Assembly (NCBI GenBank): GCA_014650015.1
Contig: BMUD01000009.1
Location: 246,150-310,149 of the forward strand
Direction: 5' to 3'
DNA from: Streptomyces griseoloalbus
GTDB taxonomy: Bacteria; Actinomycetota; Actinomycetes; Streptomycetales; Streptomycetaceae
DNA: 64,000 nt
The notes under the pieces were generated by a model. That model did no database searches, was not told the origin of the DNA, and saw only the letters and a program-made list of their open reading frames with translations. Positions within the stretch are counted from its first letter, which is position 1. Each line of letters opens with the position of its first letter. Positions 54,262 through 64,000 of this stretch are shown piece by piece. Made by a program: the position numbers and the translations under genes.

Positions 54262-55803
54262 TCAGCCGAGGGTGTCGATCAGCCTCTCGATGTCGTCGCC
54301 CGCCGGCCCTCCTTCGAGGATCCGGACCACCTCCACCAGCACCCGCTCCCCGCCCGGGACAGTGAGCGCGGCCCGCACGACGGCCACCGCGTCCTCCCTC
54401 TGCCGGACGCCCCGCACATCGACCGGGCGGCCCAGCTGCTCTCCCAGCACCACCCCGAACTGCGCGCGTCCCTGCGGCATCTCCATGCACGTCAGCTCGC
54501 ACAGCGCGTCGGTGAGCAGCGACAGCAACTGCGCGGCCCGCGGCCGTCTGCCACCCCGCGGGGCCCCGTGGGAACCCGCTGGTGGCCCGTCCGGCCGGGT
54601 CCGCGAGCCGGTTCCGGCCCCCGCCGGGCGGCTGGGCGTCGGGGGGCCGTCGTACGGCTCGAGCCTGCGCCGCACCTCGGCGGCGGCCGGCTGCCCCTCG
54701 AAGATGGCGATCACCGACAGCAGCGTGCTCTCCCCGCCGTCCTGGTTCAGCGCGGTCCGTACGATCGCGACCGCGTCCTCCCTCAGCCGGACGCCCCGCA
54801 GATCGACCGGACGGGCGAGCAACTGCGCCAGCAGGCTCGCGAACCCCAGCCGGCTTCCCGCGTCCTCCATGCACGCCAGCTCGGTCATCGCCTCGGTCAG
54901 CAGGGCCAGCCGGGCCAGGGGGTCGAGGGGGCGCGCGGCCTCCCGGGGCTCGGCACGCGCCGGGACGGCGGCGGGTGCGGACGCCGGTGCGGATGCGGGT
55001 CGGGGGGCGGGCGGCGGAACCGGGAGAGCGTGCGCTTCGTCCTCACGGCTCCGTGGCAGCCTCGGCAGGACCGACCGCGCGACCACCACCCGGTGCTCCA
55101 GCTCGGCCCACATCTGCGGGCGCTGCTTGACGCGGGAGGTCTGCAGGTCCTCGTACACGTAGTCGTACAGCTCGAAGAGGCCGATCAGGCCGTCGCGGTC
55201 GCGGTCCGCCTCGCCGGTGCTCAGGCCCTTGATGAGTGCTCCGGTGAACTGCGAGGGCTCGGGGTCGAGTTCGGTGACACGGTCGCCCTCCCACGCGTAC
55301 TCGGTGCGGTTGGTCGCGGTGAGCACCGCACGGCCGTGTCCCGCCAGGTCGTCCTTGACGTGGACGGTGGTGTCGCCCTTGCTGCCGGAGAGGAAGGCGC
55401 CGCTGTAGCAGCAGTCCAGGAGCAGGACGACCGACCGCGCCCGGCACAGGCGCATCTGGCGTCGCACGAACTGGGCGGGGACGGAGGTGGAGGCGAGCAG
55501 CCGCCGGTCGGTGTCGGTGGCGGCGAAGTGCAGTTCGCCGTTGTCGTTCTTCACGCCGTGGCAGGAGATGTGCAGCAGGAGCAGATCGTCCCTGCGGCGG
55601 TCCAGGAAGAAGTGCTCGATGGCTCGCGCCACTTCGTGGTGGGCGCCGTCGACGACCATGTCCACCTCGAAGTCGCCGATCCGCGGGTCCTCGAGCACCT
55701 CCGCCAGTCGCTGGGCGTCCCTCGCGGGCGAACGCAGCCGCCTCAGGGCCTCGTTGTCGTAGTGGCCCGTCGCGACGAGCAGCGCGTAGCGGCCTGCGGA
55801 CAC
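54262..55803 (-). CDS. Caspase-family protease with two effector-associated domains
   Basis: The 513-residue protein has an N-terminal C14 caspase domain: catalytic His82 in HISCHGV and Cys132 in LLLDCCYSGAF. A Pro/Ala linker follows (about 255-295), then two copies of one helical domain (297-382 and 423-513) sharing LTCM-like starts, RPVDLRGVR.REDAVAIVR.AL and IFEG/ILEG. These resemble effector-associated domains of bacterial conflict systems, which recruit a partner ATPase. The start GTG 55803 lies 13 bases after the EACC1 gene, with GAGGG upstream. Confidence 0.85.
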   Translation of the reverse strand: MSAGRYALLVATGHYDNEALRRLRSPARDAQRLAEVLEDPRIGDFEVDMVVDGAHHEVARAIEHFFLDRRRDDLLLLHISCHGVKNDNGELHFAATDTDRRLLASTSVPAQFVRRQMRLCRARSVVLLLDCCYSGAFLSGSKGDTTVHVKDDLAGHGRAVLTATNRTEYAWEGDRVTELDPEPSQFTGALIKGLSTGEADRDRDGLIGLFELYDYVYEDLQTSRVKQRPQMWAELEHRVVVARSVLPRLPRSREDEAHALPVPPPAPRPASAPASAPAAVPARAEPREAARPLDPLARLALLTEAMTELACMEDAGSRLGFASLLAQLLARPVDLRGVRLREDAVAIVRTALNQDGGESTLLSVIAIFEGQPAAAEVRRRLEPYDGPPTPSRPAGAGTGSRTRPDGPPAGSHGAPRGGRRPRAAQLLSLLTDALCELTCMEMPQGRAQFGVVLGEQLGRPVDVRGVRQREDAVAVVRAALTVPGGERVLVEVVRILEGGPAGDDIERLIDTLG

Positions 55804-55816
55804 GGTCGTACGTCCC

Positions 55817-56248
55817 TCAGTGCCCCGGCCCGCCGCCCGGTTCCTGGGCCGGCGGCTCCTGCGCATCCGGGCCGTGCGCGGCGAGGAAGGCCTCGATGAG
55901 CCGCTGCTGGTCGGCGGCGGAGACGGCCTCCAGCTCCAGGCTGTCCTCGCCGAGGGTGAGGGCGACCGTGCGCACCGGGCGGTTCTCGATCCAGGTCCGC
56001 ACCAGGTCCAGCACCGACCGCAGCGCGATGGGGGCCATGGTGACGGCGAGGGCGCCGACGGCGATGGCGTCCACCGGCTTGGCTCCGTCGGGGATGTCCC
56101 CGGAGCGGTCCGGTTCGACTTCGTCGACGTCGAGTTCGAGCAGCCGCTCGCGCAACTGGAGCGTCAGCTCGTCGAGCTCTTCCCGGTCACCGTCCTGCCG
56201 TCCGGTCAGGACGAGACGCATGCGCTGTGTACCGCGGCTCACCGCCAC
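55817..56248 (-). CDS. Effector-associated constant component EACC1
   Basis: The 143-residue protein has a short beta region (MRLVLTGRQ), a helical segment (DELTLQLRERLLELDVDEVEP) and a hydrophobic segment (AIAVGALAVTMAPIALRSVLDLVRTWI), then VRTVALTLGEDSLELEAVSAADQQRLIEAF. This is the pattern of EACC1, the small protein encoded before caspase, trypsin or other effectors in actinobacterial conflict systems. It forms a tight operon with the caspase. The start is GTG 56248; GTG 56242 is possible. Confidence 0.8.
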   Translation of the reverse strand: MAVSRGTQRMRLVLTGRQDGDREELDELTLQLRERLLELDVDEVEPDRSGDIPDGAKPVDAIAVGALAVTMAPIALRSVLDLVRTWIENRPVRTVALTLGEDSLELEAVSAADQQRLIEAFLAAHGPDAQEPPAQEPGGGPGH

Positions 56249-56293
56249 CCCCGTCGCTTCGTGGTGCCCCAGCGTACAACGGTGAAGACGGCA

Positions 56294-56327
56294 AGGGCCG
56301 CATCCCCGGCGCCGGGGATGCGGCCCT
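56294..56327 (-). terminator. acnA terminator
   Basis: AGGGCCGCATCCCCGGC is followed directly by its reverse complement, a 17-bp perfect palindrome, 20 bases after the acnA stop, where it also faces the EACC1 operon start. Confidence 0.7.
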
Positions 56328-56347
56328 CAACTACCCTGCCGTACCGC

Positions 56348-59131
<2,784 letters not shown>

Positions 59132-59132
59132 C

Positions 59133-59151
59133 TAAGGTAAGGCTAAGTTAG
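59133..59151 (-). promoter_or_regulatory. Iron-box-like site upstream of acnA
   Basis: TAAGGTAAGGCTAAGTTAG matches the DmdR/IdeR consensus TTAGGTTAGGCTAACCTAA at 14 of 19 positions, and a poorer copy (TTAGGTAGCCCTTACC) overlaps its right end. It lies 68 bases before the GTG start. Confidence 0.5.
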
Positions 59152-59193
59152 GTAGCCCTTACCGGGGTGGCGGCTGCGGTGCGCCTCGGCAGA

Positions 59194-59211
59194 TATCTCG
59201 ATGTCGAGATA
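59194..59211 (-). promoter_or_regulatory. Perfect palindrome upstream of acnA (candidate TamR/MarR site)
   Basis: TATCTCGATGTCGAGATA has two 8-bp arms around TG. MarR-family proteins bind sites of this size, and TamR of that family is reported to control the S. coelicolor aconitase gene. Confidence 0.5.
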
Positions 59212-59445
59212 ACTCTAGTACACGGGGGCCGAATGGTCATGCCTGGGGCCCGGTGACCGCTCTCATTCCGTCACGGCGCTTACTCGGCGAACGCGGCCAT
59301 GCGGCCTTCCGTCCCAGTGAACCCGGTCGTGCGGGTGATCGCACCGGGGGTGCCGGGTGGCCGTACCTGCCGGGGTGGATCCCGCCGGGCCGCAGGCCGG
59401 GGTGCCGGGGTGCCGGGGCGAAACGAGGACAGGTGCGCGGCCCCC

Positions 59446-59880
59446 TCAGTCGAGACAGAACTCGTTGCCCTCGATGTCCTGCATCGCGATGCAGGACTCG
59501 TTGGAGCCGTCGGCGGCCAGCAGTCGCACGCGCACCGCGCCGAGCGCGACCAGTCGTGCACACTCGGCCTCGAGTACGGCGAGGCGCTCTTCACCCACGA
59601 GCCCGGTGCCGACCCGCACGTCGAGATGGAGCCGATTCTTGACCACCTTGCCTTCGGGGACGCGCTGGAAGAACAGTCGCGGACCCACACCCGAGGGATC
59701 GACGCAGGCGAACGCCGAACCCTGCCGCTCAGCCGGCAGCGAGCGATCGAAATCGTCCCAGGTGGCGAACCCCTCCGGCGGCGGCGGTACGACGTACCCC
59801 AACACCTCGCACCAGAAACGCGCGACGCGCTCGGGTTCCGCGCAGTCGAAGGTGACTTGGACCTGCCTGATCGACGCCAT
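59446..59880 (-). CDS. VOC-family (glyoxalase-like) protein
   Basis: The 144-residue protein has a paired beta-alpha-beta-beta-beta layout: IRQVQVTFDCAEPERVARFWCEVLGY at the start and KNRLHLDVRVG...IAMQDIEGNEFCLD at the end, the usual actinobacterial VOC pattern with a conserved terminal E.N.FCL. The family includes glyoxalases, dioxygenases and resistance proteins; no specific substrate can be assigned. The ATG at 59880 begins the domain and is preferred over the longer frame to 59979. Confidence 0.8.
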   Translation of the reverse strand: MASIRQVQVTFDCAEPERVARFWCEVLGYVVPPPPEGFATWDDFDRSLPAERQGSAFACVDPSGVGPRLFFQRVPEGKVVKNRLHLDVRVGTGLVGEERLAVLEAECARLVALGAVRVRLLAADGSNESCIAMQDIEGNEFCLD

Positions 59881-60093
59881 CGGTCCACCATAGTGACGAT
59901 GGCGTCGACCGAGACCCCGGATGCCATCGCCGCGTGGGCCGAGGTCTCGCGTGACATGGTTGGCGCCAACGGAACGCACACCGGCGTGCCCTGCCTCACC
60001 CGTCTCCGGCTCACATCATCACGCCCGCGCGGGGTAACCGACTGAGACGAAGTCAGTTCGAGCGCAACATTCGGGGCAGAACAGGAGGACGGC

Positions 60094-60300
60094 ATGCCGC
60101 TCACGTTCCGCAAGAGCTTTCGGATCCTTCCGGGGGTGCGGCTGAACATCAACAAGCGCTCATGGTCCATCACCACCGGCAGCGGGAACGGCCCCCGGTA
60201 CACACGCAGCAGCACGGGACGTCGTACGACATCGATGGATTTGCCCGGACCTTTCGGATGGCGCCGGACCAGTCGCACCCGTCGCGACGGGGAACACTGA
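60094..60300 (+). CDS. Small DUF4236 protein
   Basis: This 68-residue basic protein begins MPLTFRKSFRILPGVRLNIN, matching the start of DUF4236 proteins (xLxFRKSFxLxPGVRLNxS), followed by a Gly/Arg/Thr-rich tail. Function is unknown. AGGAGG lies 7 bases before the ATG. The gene is short but has a strong ribosome site and a recognisable family signature. Confidence 0.75.
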   Translation: MPLTFRKSFRILPGVRLNINKRSWSITTGSGNGPRYTRSSTGRRTTSMDLPGPFGWRRTSRTRRDGEH

Positions 60301-60336
60301 CGTCACGTCACCCGAATGGACCCCCCAAGAGGCGCC

Positions 60337-60357
60337 ATCTCATATCTGAGATAGCCT
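60337..60357 (+). promoter_or_regulatory. murA-like gene promoter with overlapping palindrome
   Basis: TAGCCT (60352-60357) is 7 bases before the ATG, a leaderless -10 position. ATCTCA/TGAGAT arms (60337-60342, 60347-60352) and TATCTGAGATA (60343-60353) overlap its 5' end, so a bound repressor would block it. The HTH domain of the encoded protein is a natural candidate. Confidence 0.55.
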
Positions 60358-60364
60358 CATCCCC

Positions 60365-61894
60365 ATGGCAGACGACTACCTCGTACGCATCGGCAAGCTC
60401 ATCCGTGACGCCCGGCAGCACCGCGGCTGGACGCAAACCCAGCTCGCCGAGGCGCTCGGTACCAGCCAGAGCGCAGTCAACCGCATCGAGCGCGGCAACC
60501 AGAACATCAGCCTTGAGATGATCGCCCGGATCGGCGAGGCCCTTGACAGTGAGATCGTCTCCCTGGGTTACGCGGGCCCGATGCATCTGCGCGTGGTGGG
60601 CGGCCGCCGGCTCTCCGGCGCCATCGATGTGAAGACGAGCAAGAACGCGTGCGTGGCACTGCTGTGCGGCTCGCTGCTCAACAAGGGGCGCACCGTGCTG
60701 CGCCGCGTCGCCCGCATCGAGGAGGTCTACCGCCTCCTGGAGGTACTCAACTCCATCGGCGTGCGCACCCGCTGGATCAACGAGGGTGTCGACCTGGAGA
60801 TCGTGCCCCCCGCCGAGCTGAACCTCTCGGCCATCGACGCGGACGCCGCCCGCCGCACCCGCTCCATCATCATGTTCCTCGGCCCGCTGCTGCACCGCCT
60901 GGACCGCTTCATGCTGCCCTACGCCGGCGGCTGCGACCTGGGCACCCGCACCGTCGAGCCGCACATGATCGCGCTGCGCCGGTTCGGGCTGGACATCGCC
61001 GCGACCGAGGGCCAGTACCACGCGGTGGTCGACCGTTCCGTCGCTCCCGACCGCCCGATCGTGCTGACCGAACGCGGGGACACGGTCACCGAGAACGCGC
61101 TGCTCGCCGCCGCCCGGCACGACGGCATCACCGTCATCCGCAACGCCTCCTCCAACTACATGGTCCAGGACCTGTGCTTCTTCCTGGAGGCCCTCGGCGT
61201 CAAGGTCGACGGCATCGGCACCACCACGCTCACCGTGCACGGCGTACCCACCATCGACGTCGACGTGGACTACTCCCCCTCGGAGGACCCGGTCGAGGCG
61301 ATGAGCCTGGTGGCCGCCGCCGTCGTCACCGAGTCGGAGCTGACGGTGCGTCGCGTCCCCATCGAGTTCCTGGAGATCGAGCTGGCGGTCCTGGAGGAGA
61401 TGGGCCTCGACCACGACCGCTCCCCGGAGTACTTCGCCGACAACGGCCGTACGCGCCTGGTGGACCTCACCGTCCGGCCCTCCAAGCTGGAGGCGCCGAT
61501 CGACAAGATCCACCCGATGCCGTTCCCGGGCCTGAACATCGACAACGTGCCGTTCTTCGCGGCGATCGCGGCGGTGGCCCAGGGCAAGACCCTCATCCAC
61601 GACTGGGTCTACGACAACCGCGCCATCTACCTGACCGACCTCAACCGCCTCGGCGGCCGGCTCCAGTTGCTGGACCCCCACCGCGTCCTGGTCGAGGGCC
61701 CGACCCGCTGGCGCGCCGCCGAGATGATGTGCCCGCCCGCCCTGCGCCCCGCGGTGGTCGTCCTGCTGGCGATGATGGCGGCGGAGGGCACGTCGGTCCT
61801 GCGCAACGTGTACGTCATCAACCGCGGCTACGAGGACCTGGCGGAGCGGCTGAACTCGATCGGGGCGCAGATCGAGATCTTCCGGGACATCTGA
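60365..61894 (+). CDS. murA2: MurA-like UDP-GlcNAc carboxyvinyltransferase fused to an HTH domain
   Basis: The 509-residue protein has an Xre-type helix-turn-helix at residues 7-61 (GKLIRDARQHRGWTQTQLAEALGTSQSAVNRIERG...), then a complete EPSP/MurA fold. Lys93 in TSKNACVALL, Cys190 in GGCDLGTR and the following Arg match the catalytic Lys, Cys and Arg of MurA. It would add enolpyruvate to UDP-GlcNAc in peptidoglycan synthesis, or sense that substrate and bind DNA. Streptomycetes have this second MurA beside the housekeeping one. The gene appears leaderless. Confidence 0.9.
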   Translation: MADDYLVRIGKLIRDARQHRGWTQTQLAEALGTSQSAVNRIERGNQNISLEMIARIGEALDSEIVSLGYAGPMHLRVVGGRRLSGAIDVKTSKNACVALLCGSLLNKGRTVLRRVARIEEVYRLLEVLNSIGVRTRWINEGVDLEIVPPAELNLSAIDADAARRTRSIIMFLGPLLHRLDRFMLPYAGGCDLGTRTVEPHMIALRRFGLDIAATEGQYHAVVDRSVAPDRPIVLTERGDTVTENALLAAARHDGITVIRNASSNYMVQDLCFFLEALGVKVDGIGTTTLTVHGVPTIDVDVDYSPSEDPVEAMSLVAAAVVTESELTVRRVPIEFLEIELAVLEEMGLDHDRSPEYFADNGRTRLVDLTVRPSKLEAPIDKIHPMPFPGLNIDNVPFFAAIAAVAQGKTLIHDWVYDNRAIYLTDLNRLGGRLQLLDPHRVLVEGPTRWRAAEMMCPPALRPAVVVLLAMMAAEGTSVLRNVYVINRGYEDLAERLNSIGAQIEIFRDI

Positions 61895-61901
61895 CCGGCA
61901 C

Positions 61902-61937
61902 GGTGTCGTGCCCCTCGGAGGCAAGGGGCACGACACC
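61902..61937 (+). terminator. murA2 terminator
   Basis: GGTGTCGTGCCCCT pairs perfectly with AGGGGCACGACACC around an 8-base loop, starting 8 bases after the stop. Confidence 0.8.
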
Positions 61938-62038
61938 TCAACATGCCAGCTGACCTGCGGATACTCACCTTCACCACCCTCCACTGATCACTGTTGTTTT
62001 TCAGCACCTTGTGCAACGCACGTGCAAGATGATCTTGA

Positions 62039-62275
62039 ATGGCTGACGATACGCCAGAAGTTTCTGAGTATCCGTCAGTCATCACGGAGGGTTGTCGCCG
62101 AAGTGGCCGTGCCGGCACCTTCCGGTACGCGGGCAGCAGGGGCGTTCAGTCGGCCGCGTTACAGGAAGTGTTCACCGAATGCGCGGAACAGCTTCCCGAG
62201 GCCCGTAGGCAGATCAAGGACGGCAAGTACCGCCTGGACCTGCCGCTGGGAATGCGAACGGAGTACGACCGATGA
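62039..62275 (+). CDS. Small unknown protein preceding the integrase-like gene
   Basis: The 78-residue frame has a coding-like second half (ALQEVFTECAEQLPEARRQIKDGKYRLDLPLGMR). Its TGA overlaps the ATG of the next gene (ATGA), which suggests translational coupling. The true start is unclear: ATG 62039 has no ribosome site, and a palindrome CAAGAT/ATCTTG (62025-62037) lies directly upstream. I do not recognise the family. It may be a regulator or directionality factor of a mobile element. Confidence 0.5.
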   Translation: MADDTPEVSEYPSVITEGCRRSGRAGTFRYAGSRGVQSAALQEVFTECAEQLPEARRQIKDGKYRLDLPLGMRTEYDR

Positions 62276-63399
62276 CGTCCGCCACGGCCGCGCAGGCCGT
62301 CCTGGTCTCGCAGACCATCCCCGATGACACGCCGGTCTTCGGCGGGCACCGGAACCTGATCGCGGGCGTTGAGATACCGTTGTTCGGACAGAGCCGCTTG
62401 TGGCCCGGCGACTGCCTGCGACGGCCGACCAACCGGGTGAAGAGTGCCTGGCAGGCGTCGTTCCCCACCGATCCGCTCTGGAATCTGCGGACCCGGGAAG
62501 TCGTCTTCGGGATGCTCAACTGCACCCACAAGATCCTTCGGGACGCGGGGCTGTTCTTCCAGGCCGAGACCTGGGGCATGAGCTCGGCGAAGGAGACGTG
62601 CGACAAGATGCGGCTCATCGTCAAATGGGCGGTCGAGCAGCAGATACCGCAAGACTTGGCCGACTGGGTGGCGGACGACTGGCAGGACTACCTGGACCAT
62701 CAGGCCCTCACCTCCGGGACATCGACGCTGGCCAACGATGTCCGTACGATCCGCTTCCTCAGGACGTTCGCTCCGATCCTGTCCGGCGGGGGCCTGCTGG
62801 ACGATCCCTGGCCGGGCAGGACCGCCGCGGACGTCGCCCAGCGCACGAGCAGGGGAGAGCTGTCCACCCCGGAAATTCCCCCTGCGATCTGGTGGCCGCT
62901 GATGAGGGCGGCCTGGTTCTACATCGACCAGTGGGCACCGCAGATCCTCGAACGCCGGGACCAACGGGCCGCGGCCACCGAGGCCGCGACGGGGCCACGA
63001 CGCCAGGCCTACCGCACGCAGGACCTGGACGCCAAAATCGCCACCTGGGTGCAGGACCCCACCAGTCTGGTGCCCGTCCACGCCAGGGACTTCCGTGGCT
63101 ATCGCGCAGGCAGCGTCATGTGGTCGACGCTGGGCCTGTGGATCACCGACGGCATCAGCAGCCACGTCTTCGTGGGCGGCCGAAACTCCGAACGCCATCA
63201 AACGCGCCAGGGCATGGTGGATGCCGGCCGAGTGCGTCCCATCACGGCCAAGGAGGGCCGGGCGGCCCTCGGTGATATCCCTCGGCATGTCCGGGCCCGC
63301 AACCGACGGCCCAAGGAACTGGACGCACAAGTCCGTGCCTGGCTGGCCTCTCCCAGTGTCCGCTCTCCTCACCGATCCCTCGGCCAAAGCTGCGACTGA
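62272..63399 (+). CDS. Integrase-like protein, N-terminal part (probably truncated)
   Basis: The 375-residue protein resembles the N-terminal half of large actinobacterial tyrosine-recombinase-like proteins, with a SAM-like helical domain (about 90-170: SSAKETCDKMRLIVKWAVEQQIPQDLADWVADDWQDYL...). The catalytic Arg/His/Arg/Tyr residues are not present before the stop, and the last residues (SVRSPHRSLGQSCD) look off-frame. It is therefore probably a truncated, inactive integrase marking an island edge downstream of murA2. CGGAG lies 8 bases before the ATG. Confidence 0.55.
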   Translation: MTSATAAQAVLVSQTIPDDTPVFGGHRNLIAGVEIPLFGQSRLWPGDCLRRPTNRVKSAWQASFPTDPLWNLRTREVVFGMLNCTHKILRDAGLFFQAETWGMSSAKETCDKMRLIVKWAVEQQIPQDLADWVADDWQDYLDHQALTSGTSTLANDVRTIRFLRTFAPILSGGGLLDDPWPGRTAADVAQRTSRGELSTPEIPPAIWWPLMRAAWFYIDQWAPQILERRDQRAAATEAATGPRRQAYRTQDLDAKIATWVQDPTSLVPVHARDFRGYRAGSVMWSTLGLWITDGISSHVFVGGRNSERHQTRQGMVDAGRVRPITAKEGRAALGDIPRHVRARNRRPKELDAQVRAWLASPSVRSPHRSLGQSCD

Positions 63400-63427
63400 T
63401 GTCCGTGCCCCATGACAGGCTGTCGGC

Positions 63428-63934
63428 GTGATCATGCAGCCCCCTCACGACGCGGCCGACTTCGCCTTCAGTCCGACCGACGCCCTGGACATACCCGTCG
63501 TCATACGCGACTTCAGCTCGCTGCGGCGGCCCTCCGAGGCTCTGTGGAGGGGTGCCACCCAGCCGTGGCCGGGGGTGGCAGACATGCCTTCGTACGGGAC
63601 CTACCTGGCGACCACGACCTGGCGGCAGGTCCTCCTCGCGGCCAAGGGCGTCGGGCGCGACCTGACCCCGTGGCTGAGCCGCACCCCCTGGCTCGCCGTA
63701 AACGAGCTCATCTCCCGTACCGCCCCCCTTCAGGCCTACCTCCAGCTCAAGGACGTGCCCGCACCCGCGCCCGCAGCCGGCCGCAGGCTCTTCGTGAACG
63801 CCCTCTACCAGTACGGCAGTGAGCGCAGCGCCCACTCCGCCTTCGGCTACCACTTGGGCATGACGATGGCGCACTGGCTCTGCGCCGGGATGGCTGGCCT
63901 GGGTGAGGTTCCCCCGCTGCGTGGGAGTGGCTGA
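63428..63934 (+). CDS. Unknown protein after the integrase-like gene
   Basis: This 168-residue frame begins at GTG 63428 (possible ATG 63434) and reads with typical codon bias throughout (SYGTYLATTTWRQVLLAAKGVGRDLTPWLSRTPWLAVNELI...FGYHLGMTMAHWLCAGMAGLG). The C-terminal part could form a helix near the membrane. No family is recognised. It lies 28 bases after the integrase-like gene and may belong to the same mobile remnant. Confidence 0.5.
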   Translation: MIMQPPHDAADFAFSPTDALDIPVVIRDFSSLRRPSEALWRGATQPWPGVADMPSYGTYLATTTWRQVLLAAKGVGRDLTPWLSRTPWLAVNELISRTAPLQAYLQLKDVPAPAPAAGRRLFVNALYQYGSERSAHSAFGYHLGMTMAHWLCAGMAGLGEVPPLRGSG

Positions 63935-64000
63935 CTAGCAGGTCAGGGCGGTTTGACGTGGTTTCAGGTTCACTGGTTCGGTCGCTGCCTGGCTGGCGTA

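Noticed and set aside
53792-54874. Minus-strand 360-codon frame through the orphan promoter
   Set aside because: Runs across the caspase gene in another frame and the ALF gene antisense; only the stretch after GTG 54052 was kept, as a possible remnant.

Overview
This is a high-GC actinobacterial chromosome segment, almost certainly from a Streptomyces. Third codon positions are nearly all G or C, GTG starts are common, several genes look leaderless, and the gene order (tripeptidyl peptidase, hemQ/hemG, hemE, RNase D, fadAB, dxs, xylFGH-rok7B7, ngcEFG, aconitase, HTH-MurA) follows, as I recall it, the conserved core of the Streptomyces coelicolor chromosome around SCO5998-SCO6045. I see no rRNA, tRNA or CRISPR array.

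Layout. 0-10 kb: a TIGR04222 membrane protein, a secreted peptidase, late heme genes (hemQ-hemG operon, hemE), a DUF4349 lipoprotein, a CoA-disulfide-reductase-like flavoenzyme, a DUF3000 protein. 10.3-15 kb: an orphan response regulator with a degenerate receiver, followed by about 4 kb of gene-poor, partly decayed DNA. That stretch holds a divergent secreted protein and two paralogous tiny two-cysteine secreted proteins whose 5' leaders are also duplicated, plus a transposase scrap. 15-27 kb: RNase D; a mannoside-type sugar importer without its own ATPase, with a GH2 beta-mannosidase and a LacI regulator; fatty-acid beta-oxidation genes fadA-fadB. 26.7-35.3 kb: an accessory-looking catabolic cluster with an RraA-like aldolase/decarboxylase, a GntR regulator, a second aconitase and a complete ABC importer. 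Two matching operator-like sites tie the regulator region to the aconitase promoter. 35.7-48.6 kb: a NYN/PIN-like protein, an amino-acid permease, dxs, xylGH with the binding protein xylF, the ROK regulator rok7B7 and the chitobiose/GlcNAc importer ngcEFG. 48.9-56.3 kb: a GH92 alpha-mannosidase, a broken PAS protein, a small ALF-repeat secreted protein, an orphan promoter with a perfect CebR box but no intact gene, and an EACC1-caspase two-gene conflict module. 56.3-64 kb: the housekeeping aconitase with iron-box-like and MarR-type palindromes upstream, a VOC protein, a DUF4236 protein, an HTH-MurA fusion, then a region with a truncated integrase-like protein that suggests the edge of an island.

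How the genes work together. Two importers of the CUT1 type (16.4-19.5 kb and 45.1-48.6 kb) have a binding protein and two permeases but no ATPase, so both probably rely on the shared ATPase MsiK encoded elsewhere. The sugar genes, GH2, GH92, rok7B7 and the candidate DasR and CebR sites make the window a dense set of polysaccharide-utilisation controls. The best candidates for something undescribed are the GntR/RraA/second-aconitase/ABC cluster, the EACC1-caspase module, the orphan CebR promoter and the paired small secreted proteins.
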